A stretch of 64,000 bases of DNA from Gibbula magus (lineage: Eukaryota > Mollusca > Gastropoda > Trochida > Trochidae). The stretch covers positions 12,211,867 through 12,275,866 of the forward strand of contig OW388296.1 in assembly GCA_936450465.1 (NCBI GenBank), read 5' to 3'. The notes beneath the pieces were generated by a model that was not told the origin of the DNA, ran no database searches, and was given only the letters and a program-made list of their open reading frames with translations. The position numbers and the translations under genes were made by a program. Each line of letters starts with the position of its first letter. The first letter of the stretch is position 1. This document shows, in pieces, positions 12,188 to 24,467 of this stretch.

Positions 12188-12842
12188 TTATATATTGAAA
12201 TTGATTTTTGAAATTTACAAAAGTAAGAAAACAATATGTTTTGATAACAGCATCTCAGTAACATTTGATTGTTTTATCTAATGTATTCCACGTGAACGTC
12301 TTCCCAAATGCACGGATTAAGTTTAAGATAAAGCCCATGTTTTACTACTATTTTTTTAAAGTTTAATATTTTAAAGATATAATGAATTAGCCACCGGAAA
12401 TTGATTTTTTTCTTACAAAACCTTCACAAAGATGTTATCCACGAGGCAGAAGTGCATTTTGTAAAAGTAATAGTTTCTTACCTGCGCACACAGCTTGTCT
12501 CCAATATCCAGTATAACCAATTAACCGAGATTAAAATATAAAGACAACTTTAATTGTTTCTCTTTATTTCACAATCTAATTATCTAAAATGACAATGCAA
12601 TTTAAGCATGTTGCAGTTGACACAGATTATTATGAACTTATAAGTTGGGACCGATATTTAAATAGATATACGTTATTGACAGTACACTTCAATATAGGAA
12701 TTCACTAAACATTCATATACAAGCTTTTGGAAATTGTTAGTCCTGTATATTATTACATATAACAAAAGAGAACTATATCCATGTAATATAATAATGTAAT
12801 GTAATACAATATTATGTAACCACTTTGTCTTCATCCCCACAG

Positions 12843-12981
12843 ATTGGGAAAAGTAATCGAATTCTAATGCAATGGAAGTTTAAATCATATCTTCTATACG
12901 CAGTTGAATGCCCTTGTAATTTATCGGACTTTATTGTTGAACAAGAGAATGGATGTTCACATCAAGAAAACAATATGTCAG
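12843..12981 (+). CDS. Candidate orphan internal exon, unknown product
   Basis: A strong acceptor ('ctttgtcttcatccccacag') precedes 139 bp without a stop in the phase-0 frame, and a donor 'tcag|gtaaat' follows. The 46 encoded residues include C-P-C and a later Cys; I do not recognise the family. No partner exons were identified within several kb on either side, so this may be an isolated relic or chance. The flanking splice signals are the only support. Confidence 0.25.
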
Positions 12982-13482
12982 GTAAATTTGTTAATTTGCA
13001 TATGCCAGGGGAAGAGAAAGTATGATAATTGCACAATGGTGTAAATGAATTAACGACATACATGTATAAGTAAATGCATAGTTCCCAATCAGCTTTTTCC
13101 TTCAGTGCTCATTAGTCAATTAACGCGTCAGCCATGCATGACAGGAGGCAGACAAGGAGCGTTATAATGGGGAAGCATGGTAGAGTAGGAAAATGTCAAC
13201 ATCAAATATCCGCTTTACTAATAAAGTTATAAAGTTGATTTTAAAAATGTGTGTTAAAGTTAACAAGCAGTTTCAGAATATATCATACTAGTTTAGATAT
13301 CTCGTAAAAAATAAAAACTCGAAATTTCTAGAAATTTACTAGAGACTTATTAGAAACTTTCTAGATTTCTTATTAGTGAGTCCCAAGAACATGGTAGGTC
13401 ATTTGAGGCTTTTTACTCGGTATGTCAGTTTCTTCCATAAGCATTCTTTGGCGATATGTTTTTGGTCGACAATACTATGACA

Positions 13483-13867
13483 TTAACCAAGTTTCTTGAG
13501 GGTATACGCTGATTCAGCGAACTTCTGGTCCAGCTTGTTGACGGAGGTTTGTGTTACTTGAGCCATGTGTTGATGGTTCGCAGTGTACTCCACAATCGCA
13601 TGGGATCTGGAAGATGCTTCTTCTTTGGTTGTTTTAGCAGGGCTGGTGCCTCTGCCATTGGCTCTGAGTAAATTCTTGCCACTTGAACAGGTGACGTCCA
13701 TGCAGGTTTTGGTCTTGATGAGACGGGAGATCTTGTGGCTGAGGGGTCTGATATATGGAATCGTGACTGTGATGATGACGGTTCGGGCTTAGAGATAGTG
13801 TATTTGATGTTGAGGGTGTTGCCTTTAGCAACATACGTCTGTTATATTTTGCATGTAGGTCCTCCAT
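13483..13867 (-). pseudogene. Unrecognised broken reading frame
   Basis: Two overlapping minus-strand frames of about 75 codons look like one frameshifted protein. The N-terminal part starts MEDLHAKYNRR and is rich in Ser, His, Pro and Gln. The C-terminal part ends in KLDQKFAESAYTLKKLG. Better base composition than its surroundings suggests former coding, possibly of a mobile element. No domain is recognised. Confidence 0.25.
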
Positions 13868-14149
13868 AGTGAGAGTAATGTTCCAACATAGTTTTGTGAC
13901 ATTTCATTTCAAGGTCAAAACGAGACTGGATATCTAAGAACCGTTGACTGGCTTCTCTTCGTATCTCCCACATAACTTCTCCTAGGGAAGACAAATGACT
14001 GATTAGATGTTGGTGACGTTGTCATTACACTGAAGGTCTTGCTCCATAACTTCGACTTTTTCAGCATAGGAACTTGCATGTTAGCATGTCATCGTGATAT
14101 CTCAAGAACTGTTCACCTGATTCTCATCATATCCTTTACAACACTTCTC

Positions 14150-14520
14150 CTTGGGAACCCGCCCCATTGCTGGATAAAAACTGAGTTTGAAGGGTGATTC
14201 CCTGCACCACACTGAGACATGAGTTGAGAGTCTCGTATTGTCACCTTGGGCAAGGGACTTCATTCGAACTGTGCCTCTGTTGACTCAGTAATACATTTGG
14301 GTACCTTGTTTGGAAGTGAAGGCAATGTGACAGATAACCTTCGAGCGCCTTAATTGGTAGCTCAGGTTGCATACTCCAAGAGGAGTTGAGAATGAAAAAG
14401 GAATGATGTTGGTCCTTATACCAGGGTAATAATGTGTGTAGCGCTTTGAGCATGACCCTTTGTGTTGTGGATTTGGCTCGATATACGTATCCTCATTATT
14501 ATTATTAATAATAAAATTAG
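14150..14520 (+). mobile_element. SINE-like retroposon
   Basis: It contains 'caccttgggcaagggactt', 'tgcctctgttgactcag', 'tgtagcgctttgagca' and ends in a short ATT-rich tail ('cattattattattaataat'). Such phrases recur in the 3' halves of invertebrate SINEs. The 5' head is not clearly tRNA-like here. It is flanked by dispersed 'gatatctcaagaaccgttcac' repeats (13930, 14090, 14620). Confidence 0.45.
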
Positions 14521-15439
14521 CATATTATATTTTGGTGACCTTGAAATAATTCTCTAGGTCAAAGAAATCCTTTGAATGTTTTAGCATGTGACCTTGAATG
14601 TTAAGGTTGTCAGCGGGAGATCTCAAGAACCGTTCACTCGATAAGTGTGATCTTGATATTATTGTTTAATTTTGAAGGATGAATTTGTGACGAGGAATTG
14701 TGTCATCTTAGTGCCAAATGATTTAAAACAACCTTTGATTCTTGTATTCTCATTGTTGCTACATGTAACCAGTTAGGTGAAGTCCATATTTCGGATCAAA
14801 CGTATATGGGATAAAGGTGTCAACGTTGTTTTGCAATTTGGCATAAAAATGCTTTAATGTGAAAATACACGAAGTGTACAATTACTCCTTCAAAACGTGG
14901 AATGTAGGAAATAATTATCAATTGTTAATTTCTACGTTAAACCTGATGATCTATGCTCAGAATTGTAACCATTATGACTACTCTCAGAAGCCTGATCTTT
15001 CTCTTAGTAACTGTTAATCCAATCAAGTAATTTCCAAAATGACTGTGATTTATATATAAGTTTCTCATGTAACTATGGCAAATTTTAACAAAAGCATCAC
15101 AGAAAAACAGAACTTAACTCTTAAGTGACATGTGTCAATAGCACTTGAAATAAAGTTCTATAAATCCAATAACTGATAGATTGTTGAAGCGTCAGGAACA
15201 AATCATATTATGATTTGTTTAAAATGCTCATGTTGTCTCAAAAGAAACAGTATATATAGTCCCCGGTGCTTTGAGGACATCTAGAAGTATACATGTATCT
15301 TGAACATCTCTCCGAATTTTTCAATGCTATCTAAACAGTTCAAAGTCTTACTACATGGGGGCGGTATAGGACAATCTGGGTTTTCAATGGTGGATTGAGT
15401 AACGAATGGCATTTGGTTAGTACGCTATATATATATATA

Positions 15440-15825
15440 CTAAGTTAAATTTCGGATTCAAGGGCCATAACTCCGTACAAAATAATATTTCGGAAGTGGT
15501 TTTCGAACTCGATGAAGAGTATGGTCATGAGTACTCACAACCAAAATTTCATTCACCAAGGTTGAACAGTATCCAAGAAAACTTGTCCCCATTGAACACA
15601 ATAAAACTAAGTCCAAAAATTGACGTTTCCATGGAAATGACAAAAAAATTAAATCTCAGAAAATTGAAAATTGTCTGTGCGTTATCGGAAGAACATGGTT
15701 AACAACTGTACGAAGTTTGGTTGATGTACCTTTGACGCGTTTTGAGAAAATTTAACGGACGGAAGGACGGACGGATGTAATGACCACTATATACCCCCCC
15801 TTACTTCGTAGCGGGGGTATAATTA
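15440..15825 (+). repeat. Dispersed mollusc-type repeat ('gggccataactcc ... ggggggtataa')
   Basis: It runs from 'caagggccataactccg' through 'ccaaaatttcattcacc' and a 'ggacggaaggacggacgg' tract to a terminal 'accccccctt..cgtagcgggggtataa' small inverted repeat. It is present in unit 1 only; at this position unit 2 has a LINE tail and a MITE. Non-coding. Confidence 0.6.
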
Positions 15826-17371
15826 TTAACTATTAACAAATAACAAAACAAATTGCATTTTCGAATTGTAAATATCCAAGCTTTTAATACATTCTGGTCA
15901 ACACTTAACAATGCTCTTCAAAAATCATGTACAATAAATGCCAAATTTGACCTATATTCAATATGCCACTTTGTTATATTTGAAATGTATGGGAATGGGA
16001 AAAAATGGGGGGAAAAAACAACATAGATCAAAGTTATTAAGGTTGTTATTTTATCGAGAAGTAAACATTGTTGTCGAAAATTAACCTTTTAGTTCCAATC
16101 TGTTCAGTATAGTTACATCATTAAGATGTTTAGTCGTGAATATGATAAAAACAAGGGACAATGTTCCATCAATTGTTCAAACATAATGCTAAAAACTTAT
16201 ATGTAGCAGACAAAGAGACATATATTTGTTCGTACGGTTCGATGAAACATATAACTGGTATTCTTGTAAAAGGGGCGCATGAATTCTGCTTTTCATCGTG
16301 TATTAAGCCGCTGCTCGTGTTTCATTGAAAGCAAGTTATTGTCAAATATTTGTTGTTAGGGGATACATATGCAAGTCGAGTGAAATGATTTGGACGTAAA
16401 TCAGGTAATTTGATATTTTTGTATGTATTAAAGCTAAATAAAATTCCATGGAAAACACGTAGTGTCCCTTTTAGACTGTGGCGAGTCGTGTATGAATCAA
16501 GTACGAGCATCGTACTTTTCACAGGACCGCATTGAGACATTTAACCTCATCATAACTTTTTGCACGATTGGTCGGGTCCAAAGTGTAAACACTACCAAGA
16601 CCGTCTGCAATAATGTCATTCTTTACGAGCACGGGGATCTTCCCAAGACTTGAAGGCTATCTCAGTGGAAGTGAGTGAGAGTATGCATGACCGGGAGACC
16701 AAAATTTATCGCAGAGGGTTTGGTGGAATGGGAGTGAAAGCAGGGATACAACATGAGGTACCCCCTTTTTCGGCGCCAGGGAATTGTGTTGGGACCGAAA
16801 TATGGCCTAATTAAACAGAGGGTAGCATCTGAAATCTGAAAGAGTAACTTCTGATCAAAGACATTGCTTCACCCTTCAGATTTGATGATAAGCTATGGAA
16901 GCTCGGCAAGGCTGGGACCCTTAGTCTGACAAATTTTCTACGTCAAGGGCGATAACTCATTATAATATTCATTGAATCTAGCCAAACTTTCGAAATGTTG
17001 CTGTTATTTCAGAAATATTTGATAAAACATTGTGGAGGGAGTTTTTTTTATTTTCCGTCCCAAATAGAAAAGTTCACCTTTCAATGCAAGGCAGTCACCA
17101 ACTGGCTAATTTAAGGTTTGCAGTATTTCCTTAGAGTTCTTGTGCTGACTGCAGTGGTCTCACTGGCGATTATTAGTAAAAGTTTTAGAAAGGTTAATAA
17201 AAGTCTGTGAAAGCAGTTGATTTTACAATACATATATACCTTGTTTATAGACGAACGAATTGACAAATGACTCTGTCATGACATAAAAAGCCTTCTGCTC
17301 TCTGGGTGGGGTTATACATGAGAATTTTCCAGGGTTTTCAGTAAATTATTTGTTTTTCCTTAAATATACAG
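15826..17371 (+). promoter_or_regulatory. Conserved upstream block of ACS-A (5' region, includes leader intron end)
   Basis: Nearly collinear with 35268-37060 ahead of ACS-B, apart from a roughly 250-bp stretch (about 36330-36610) present only in unit 2. It ends in an acceptor 'ccttaaatatacag' 8 bp before the ATG, so the transcript probably has a spliced leader exon somewhere upstream; no confident donor was found. Promoter elements cannot be singled out. Part of it (16700-16850) belongs to a repeat also seen at 48150-48260 and 57770-57925. Confidence 0.5.
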
Positions 17372-17378
17372 GTTGACC

Positions 17379-19001
17379 ATGTCATCAGATCAACAAGACC
17401 AAACTATTGCTGACCGAATCCTGTTCTGGGGGAAAACAGATCCAAATACTCCTGCCTTCATCTTCTGGAGTGAAGTTGGCACACGTGAGTTGACCAGGGG
17501 AGATGTCCTGGATCTGTCCAGTAGGTTCGCCCACAGACTGACCAGATGTGGTGTTAAGCCAGGAGATGTGGTTTGTATTTCTCTCCCCAACTGTCCAGAG
17601 AGAATAGTGGCTGAGTTTGGTGTCCAGTTAGCTGGAGCTGTGTCCATGAACGGACAGGTTCTTCGGGCAGATGGAGAAGATCTCATTGCCTCGCTGATCA
17701 AAGCAGAATGTGTGTGCATTATAGGCGATCCAGATCAAGTCAAGGGCGCTTGGGATTCATGCAAACCACATTTTGAAGAGTGTTTCTATTCAGATAGTCA
17801 TGCTGATGTCAAAAGCAAACGAATTCCATCCATCAAATCAGCTGTGTTTGCAACCTTTCACCTTTTGCTTGATTTAAAGAAGGAAGACGTCCTCGTATAC
17901 AAGAAAGGGAATCCATCTTCAACTGCTGTCATCTTTACAACATCGGGCAGTACAGGGTATTCGAAACTCGTTGCACAAAGTCATAAAAACTTGCTTTTTA
18001 TGTCACAATTTCTCAGCGATGTCGTCGAATGGAAAAATGGATTGACGTACTTAAACTGCTCGCCACTTGGATGGATTGGGGGTTACCCTTTTCTGTACCT
18101 CAATACTGGTTGCATGAGGGTTTTAGTCGATGAATCGATCAAACAAACACGTGACAAAAACTTCCTCATGTGGAACATTATTCTTCAAATGAATATCAAT
18201 GTAACTCTTATGAAGCCCAGTATGCTTCTGTCAGCTCCAACCCAACGGAAACCTGACAACAGACAGCTTCACATTTTAACAGGTGGTCAGCCAATCAAAT
18301 CTCACCATTTGCAAGCTGTTAAATATCACGTACAGAAAGTCACAGTAGGCTATGGTTCAACAGAAATCGGAGACATTACAACGGTAACAATTCCAGTGGA
18401 GCGTCTTGAAACTTTTACAGACTTTATGGCTGGTTTCCCAGCAAAGGGGGTTCAACATAGGATTGTTGACCAAAACGATCAAGTTCTTCCATTCATGGAA
18501 AAGGGTGAGATTCTAGTAAAGTCACCAACGCTCTGCTTACCTTATCTTGGATCAGAATCACAGGATTCCTTCCTGCCTGATGGTTGGTTCAGAACTGGAG
18601 ATATTGGCTATCTGAGAGAAGATGGTTGTCTCTTTGTAGAAGGAAGAAGTTCTGACGCAATCATGCATGGAGCGTACATCCTGTATCCTGCCTGGTGGGA
18701 ACAGAAGCTTGTCAAGTGTCCTGGAGTGAAGGAAGCTGTCATTGTCCCAGTTCCAGATAAAGTTCTTCACCACGAGATCTGTGCCTGCATCAACCTTGAT
18801 GATACGACTGACGTCAAGCCTTCACCTGAGGACATCATCACTTTCTGCAAACATGAAACCGTTCTTGACGAGACCTCAAGCCTCAACATACTTCCAAAGT
18901 ATGTTCTCTTCTTTGATGAGTCTCCAAAAACGAATACAGATAAGCTTCACCGAAGAGCTTTAGCAGATATCGCTTCTGAGAGGCTTGGCCTTTCTGAATA
19001 A
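17379..19001 (+). CDS. Acyl-CoA synthetase-like protein, copy A
   Basis: A 540-residue ANL-superfamily enzyme, closest in build to ACSF2/4-coumarate:CoA-ligase-type proteins, expected to activate a carboxylic acid with ATP and pass it to CoA. The substrate is unknown. Motifs: A3 TTSGSTGYSKLV (about 187-198, phosphate loop with Lys196), A5 YGSTE (325-329), A7 GWFRTGDIGY (402-411, ribose-binding Asp), A8 hinge GRSSDAIMHG (422-431), A10 Lys522 in TDKLHRR. There is no signal peptide, obvious mitochondrial presequence or SKL tail. The ATG at 17379 follows an intron acceptor by 8 bp, and the whole coding part is one exon. Peculiar to this copy: PLGWIGG where copy C has PLGWHGG (His lost), and Gly before YGSTE. 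An AATAAA at about 19861 could serve as polyadenylation signal. Confidence 0.93.
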   Translation: MSSDQQDQTIADRILFWGKTDPNTPAFIFWSEVGTRELTRGDVLDLSSRFAHRLTRCGVKPGDVVCISLPNCPERIVAEFGVQLAGAVSMNGQVLRADGEDLIASLIKAECVCIIGDPDQVKGAWDSCKPHFEECFYSDSHADVKSKRIPSIKSAVFATFHLLLDLKKEDVLVYKKGNPSSTAVIFTTSGSTGYSKLVAQSHKNLLFMSQFLSDVVEWKNGLTYLNCSPLGWIGGYPFLYLNTGCMRVLVDESIKQTRDKNFLMWNIILQMNINVTLMKPSMLLSAPTQRKPDNRQLHILTGGQPIKSHHLQAVKYHVQKVTVGYGSTEIGDITTVTIPVERLETFTDFMAGFPAKGVQHRIVDQNDQVLPFMEKGEILVKSPTLCLPYLGSESQDSFLPDGWFRTGDIGYLREDGCLFVEGRSSDAIMHGAYILYPAWWEQKLVKCPGVKEAVIVPVPDKVLHHEICACINLDDTTDVKPSPEDIITFCKHETVLDETSSLNILPKYVLFFDESPKTNTDKLHRRALADIASERLGLSE

Positions 19002-20232
19002 AGAGAGGTTTGTTTGGAGACCCAAACTTTTTGTATAATCAGGATGTTCATGAAAATACTCTGTTTGAACTTTTCACAAGAATTACCCTCATGGTCTGAC
19101 AACCTCACATTTTCTCAAAAATGTTATATTTGTCGTGTGCTAAGTTTTTCTATTACCTTAATCAATATATACTCTTACAGAAAGAAATTTGACAATGACT
19201 CAAATTTTGATATATTTAATAAAAATTGTTTGGAGGACACAGAAAGCAGCACTCAAACTTTGTTTTCGGTTCCAAGCAAACAATCCTCAAAACATTAATC
19301 ATTTCACACAGCACATACACATACACAATAGAGTTAATTTCACAGGGGTAAGAAAATTGAAGTTCGACCTCCCTCAGTTTTGTAACATCCTGTTTTGATC
19401 TGACATTCCGCATATTCCAGGAATCTGCATCTTAAGCTGAGGAAAAATGAAAGAGACATTTAACCGTATAAGTAAGTGATGTTTGTATCGATATTCAACA
19501 ATTCATCTTTTAATGGATTTTCTTAAATGTTCTGTTGACGACTACATAACAAATTATGATGAAAGTAATTAAGGTAACATTTAGCTTGAAATTATTTCTA
19601 ATTCTATGTGATGTTACTCAGGAATATATGGGATTGTTTCCTCAAAAGATAATAGAAAAGATATGTTTAACCTGTCACATTGATAGTAAATTATACATAA
19701 CAAAAGTTGGTATTTTGTGAATCAATTTTATCAAGAGTAATTTATTCAGAAATCACACTATAGCAGACTTTCTTTATCTGGTTGTGTGCCTCTGATTCAA
19801 TTCGTACAACCTATATGTATTGGCTGTTTCATGTGTGGATGTTATTCATGTTAAGGTTACAAATAAAAGAACATTTATAGAATACTGTATAAACTGTAGC
19901 TATGCTGTATGTCTTTACTTACACCGTGGTAATGTTTGCTTATGTGTGCACTGATTGCAATTCTCTGCTTTTCAATGACTAGTAAAAACGTTTGAATATG
20001 AATAGTTTGTAGTAAGTGAAACTTTGAATTAAAAAAAAGTAACACTTATCGTTTCATATTTATTAATAGTGGTAAAATCATTATCTCAGTTGTCTTTTAG
20101 GAACGAATACAAAACCATTTCTTTTTCTTATGGCATAGATGAAACACACATATTACAGAATCTTATGGTCCTATTAGACCAATAACAACTGACAATCCAA
20201 CATCTAACCGCAATACGACTACCACCAATTGA
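19002..20232 (+). other. 3' flank of ACS-A
   Basis: Matches the 3' flank of ACS-C (45037-45850 plus 47228-47424) over most of its length, and that of ACS-B more distantly. It includes 'gttcatgaaaatactctgtt', 'gattcaattcgtacaaccta' and 'caaataaaagaacattta' (possible poly(A) signal). The site 'gaattaaaaaaaagtaac' at about 20028 is the empty version of the place where unit 3 carries the 45853-47227 element. Confidence 0.75.
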
Positions 20233-22526
20233 CCATTTTCCAGTTTTGACGTTTAGAGTTATCCGCCCTTGACCGCGGGCAACGTCACGCTTGATGCTAA
20301 TGGGAAAGAGCGTTACCTCGCGACCGGGCGATGTGGAAATAGCAGCTGATGAGCTTGAGAAGGTAGTAGTTTGAAAAACCAAAATGATATGGATTAACCC
20401 TTCAATAATCAAGTTTATTTTTCAAGCCTTTTCTTCTATTTTATAAAAAAAAATAAAGCATTTTGACAGCGACTACCGTACGACTCTAAGCGACCATAAA
20501 GCGTTGGTAATCCGTTGCGAAAAATATTGTCATAATTATACTTTCAGTCAGATTTTTTTCAAATATTTTTTACCGTGTCAGAATTAAACTCAGCTAGATT
20601 ATATAATTTCAGTGTAATTGTTTTGACGGTTGTTTAGACGTCAGAATGTTTTTAAGTAGTATCATACATACGCAGTTTTATCATGGTGATGTTGGCTATA
20701 AAAGTAAATATCGTAAAAGTAAATATCGTAAATTAATCAAATGTTTTTCACCTATATATTCACAGAAATAGAAACAGAAATCAATATACCAGGCTACAAT
20801 TTTTTAAAGTTGTTAATACATGTATGATTCCTACATGATTTATAAAAATATTCATCAAAACGTTATATGGCTGTTGCAGTTTTGTTATGAGCGGTAACTT
20901 ATCGTCATGTCACAACTTATCCAGCCAACTGTCTGAAAATAAATGTTATGTATCGCTATATTATCTTGAATCAAAATAAGCTATTGAATATTACAGATTT
21001 CTAGTGATTTCATACTCGCTACTTGAGTAATCTCATTCCCAAAAACATTGTAGATCTACATGTAGGTACGTACAATAATCTCTATTTTTAAATGTTCCGT
21101 CTTTCAGGTTTATGAATAACGTACGAGTATCAACGAAGTAAGTCGGAAATTACACTATTTCTGAAAATGAACGATAAAATGAAAAGTGTGGTTTCAGATA
21201 AAGACCCCGAATACATTCGCTATAAATAACCCTACAACATTCCCAGTTAGCGTTTTTTTAAAAAATACTGTGCATGTAAAGTAGTCCTACATGCAGAAAA
21301 TTAAATTTCGTTCATTCATAATTTTGAAAATTGTAGATTTCAACCTTCAGAAATGTTAACGTTCAAATAGTGTATACAAGTCGAAACGAACATTTTTGGT
21401 GTGTACAATGAAGTATATTTTACGTATGATATATTTGTGTGTGTTTCTTCATGTTTGACATTTGTCCAAACATTACGGGAACATTTCTTTAGTTATTATC
21501 GTCCGCTACAACACTGTGGGACTCCTTTAAAATACCATCATGGAGCATGTGTGTGTTTTCGTTTTGTTCTAAAACTCGAAAGACAACCATTGCAGAAAAT
21601 CAATAAACTCTCATAAATTTTGTTCATGTATCAAACAAATATGTACGTATTGCTTTTTGGAGTAAGTTATTGTTTTACGACGGTTCGGCAGTATCGCAGC
21701 GATGATCAGCGGCGATTGATATGTATTGGCAAAATTGCATCCATCACAACAAAACAACTTAGGTCCGGCACGACGGTAGTGTTGAATAGGTACAGACAAT
21801 TTGAATACAGCCATAATTATTACACAAAACATAAAGAACGCTAGAATGTGTTGATTGCTTAATTGATTAAATTGAACATTACATATATATATATATATAT
21901 GTAGGGTGAAAGTTCAATATGATCACCTCAGTGGAACACGTTGATTGAAAAAACAGCACACATGGTTTTCTCTCACACGTTATGACGTAACTACCGTTCA
22001 GGGAAAATCACTACATTTTCTAAAATTCAGTTTTCATAACAAATCAAATGACAAATGCATAACATTAACTTTAATTAAAGTTAATTTAACTAGAAAGTGT
22101 TTTTACCCGTAAAAAGAGATGTCTCCCCCTTCCTCAAATGCTCCAAACCTCTAAACAATACTATCATAAAGCACCATTAATGTTCTCTGTATAATTCAAC
22201 TTGAATAAATAACCTATCAAATCCACAATATCTTCTTCGGAGTGTCAATTAAACATACATTTTCATAAACATAACTATTGTAACGTTTTCTTTTGAATTC
22301 CTCAGAGATGAAAGCTAGGCATGAAAAGTAATTTTTTAAAAAGTAGACAATATGGCCTTCTTAAATTGTGACTACCGCTCAGTCGCTCATGAGCATCATG
22401 AATATGATATTTAATTTAACAATAGATTGATAAAGAAATGGGAAAAAACTGTAGATCAAAATGTTGAGTCTAATAAACTTATTTTCCCTCAAACAATGAG
22501 GCCCTATATTCATTTTTATTTTTAGC
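20233..22526. other. Spacer between units 1 and 2, no gene seen
   Basis: Not shared with units 2-4. Only short open frames without coding character. An (AT)n run is at 21880-21901. Its inner origin is unclear; it replaces about the first 245 bp of unit 2. Confidence 0.5.
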
Positions 22527-24467
22527 TCATCAGGCCTGAAAGGCCCGATGGGCTTATGGCATGGCATGGTGTCCGGCGTCCGTCCATCCGTCCGTCCATC
22601 CGTCCGTCCGTCCATCCGTAAACTTTTCGCTTTTTCGACTTCTTCTCCAGAACCAATGACTCCACAGAGCTGAAATTTTATGTGCAGACTCCTTGGCCAA
22701 TGGGGATTCTAAATTGTAGATTTCGTGACCCAATGACCCAAAATGGGGTCACAGGTGTCACATCCTTAAAAACCTATTTTCATCTTCTTCTCCAGTTCTA
22801 AAAGGTTTAGAGAGCTGAAAAATTGTGTGCAGACTCCTTGGGTAATGGGGATTCTAAATTGTAGATTTCGTGACCCCATGACCCCAAATGGGGTCACAGG
22901 TGTCACATCCTTAAAAACCTATTTTCATCTTCTTCTCCAGTTCTAAAAGGTTTAGAGAGCTGAAAAATTGTGTGCAGACTCCTTGGCCAATGGGGATTCT
23001 AAATTGTAGATTTCGTGACCCCATGACCCCAAATGGGGTCACAGGGGTCACATCCTTAAAAACCTATTTTCATCTTCTTCTCCAGTTCTAAAAGGTTTAG
23101 AGAGCTGAAAAATTGTGTGCAGACTCCTTGGGTAATGGGGATTCTAAATTGTAGATTTCGTGACCCAATGACCCAAAATGGGGTCACAGGGGTCACATCC
23201 TTAAAAACCTATTTTCATCTTCTTCTCCAGTTCCAAAAGGTCTAGAGAGCTTAAAAGTTGTGTGCAGACTCCTTGGCTAATGGGGATTCTAAATTTTAGA
23301 TTTCGTGACCCCATGACCCGAAATGGGGTTACAGGGGTCACATCCTTAGAAACCTATTTTCGTCTTCTTCTCCAGTTCTAAAAGTTCTAGAGAGCTGAAA
23401 AGTTGTGTGCATACTCCTTGGCCAATGGGGATTCTAAATTGTAGATTTCGTGACACCGTGACCCCAAATGGGGTCACAGGGGTCACATCCTTAAAAACCT
23501 ATTTTCATCTTCTTCTCCAGTTCCAAAAGGTCTAGAGAGCTGAAAAGTTGTGTGCATACTCCTTGGCCAATGGGGACTCTAAATTGTAGATTTCGTGACC
23601 CTGTGACCCCATTTGGGGTCACAGGGGTCACATCCTTAAAAACCTATTTTCATCTTCTTCTCCAGTTCTAAAAGGTTTAGAGAGCTGAAAAATTGTGTGC
23701 AGACTCCTTGGGTAATGGGGATTCTAAATTGTAGATTTCGTGACCCAATGACCCAAAATGGGGTCACAGGGGTCACATCCTTAAAAACCTATTTTCATCT
23801 TCTTCTCCAGTTCCAAAAGGTCTAGAGAGCTTAAAAGTTGTGTGCAGACTCCTTGGCTAATGGGGATTCTAACTTTTAGATTTCGTGACCCCATGACCCG
23901 AAATGGGGTTACAGGGGTCACATCCTTAGAAACCTATTTTCGTCTTCTTCTCCAGTTCTAAAAGTTCTAGAGAGCTGAAAAGTTGTGTGCATACTCCTTG
24001 GCCAATGGGGATTCTAAATTGTAGATTTCGTGACACCGTGACCCCAAATGGGGTCACAGGGGTCACATCCTTAAAAACCTATTTTCATCTTCTTCTCCAG
24101 TTCCAAAAGGTCTAGAGAGCTGAAAAGTTGTGTGCATACTCCTTGGCCAATGGGGATTCTAAATTGTAGATTTCGTGACCCTGTGACCCCAAATGGGGTC
24201 ACAGAGGTCACAACCCAAAAAACCTATTTTCCTCTTCTTCTCCAGTTCCAAAAGGTCTTGAGAGCTGAAAAGTTGTGTAGCGACTCTTTAGTCAAAGGTG
24301 ATTCTTAATTGTAGGTTTGGTGACCCTGTGACTCCAAATACAGGTCACGGGTCATGATCTAAAAACCTATTTTTTGTTTGTTAACAATGTATTACTTGAG
24401 ATGACTTAGATATTCAACCTTAGATAATAAAGCATATCCTGATGAGCTACAGAGCCCATGGCTCTAT
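22527..24467 (+). mobile_element. Long 'catcaggcctgaaaggcc' element with internal array
   Basis: Left end 'agctcatcaggcctgaaaggcc' followed by 'gcatggtgtccggcgtccgtcc' and a tccgtccg tract. Right end 'gatgagctacagagcccatggctct'. About 12 tandem monomers of roughly 145 bp fill the middle. No open frame. The ends match the elements at 5395 and 45853. A non-autonomous element carrying its own satellite fits Helitron-like or similar composite elements, but the class is not proven. Confidence 0.75.
22636..24300 (+). repeat. Tandem array of about 12 monomers of roughly 145 bp
   Basis: Each monomer reads 'cttcttctccagttc.aaaagg', 'agagagctgaaaa.ttgtgtgc', 'actccttgg..aatggggattc', 'agatttcgtgacc', then 'ggggtcacaggggtcacatcc'. 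A block of four monomers (about 580 bp) is itself repeated: 23161-23640 is near-identical to 23741-24220, so recent amplification went by multi-monomer steps. Every monomer has a near-palindrome 'gtgaccccatttggggtcac' or its 'aaat' form. Confidence 0.9.

Larger units (their letters stand above)
1..20232 (+). repeat. Tandem segmental duplication, unit 1 (contains ACS-A)
   Basis: The window opens inside the block that also starts unit 3 (about 39840) and unit 4 (about 47427): a 'tactt/ggg-gaattcct' stretch, then 'gtttataaca', 'catagtcaa.tgcattttga' and 'gatcgttgaagat'. Order along the unit: start block, YR element, Penelope-like terminal piece, gypsy gag remnant, conserved pre-ACS block, ACS-A, 3' flank. 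The unit ends at 'aatacgactaccaccaatt' (about 20232). At that point units 2 and 3 run on into the next unit start, whereas here an unrelated spacer begins. Homology was read by eye; the exact edges are uncertain by tens of bases. Confidence 0.85.

Noticed and set aside
17373..17381. An upstream TTG or GTG start for the ACS genes
   Set aside because: The extra codons overlap or directly follow the intron acceptor; the ATG at 17379 (37067, 43417) is the natural start.
17390..17719. 109-codon minus-strand frame inside ACS-A, with equivalents in ACS-B and ACS-C
   Set aside because: Shadow of the ACS coding frame; its conservation follows from the sense gene.
22379..22615. 78-codon frame starting MDGRTDGRTDGR
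   Set aside because: Antisense of the tccgtccg tract at the element's left end.
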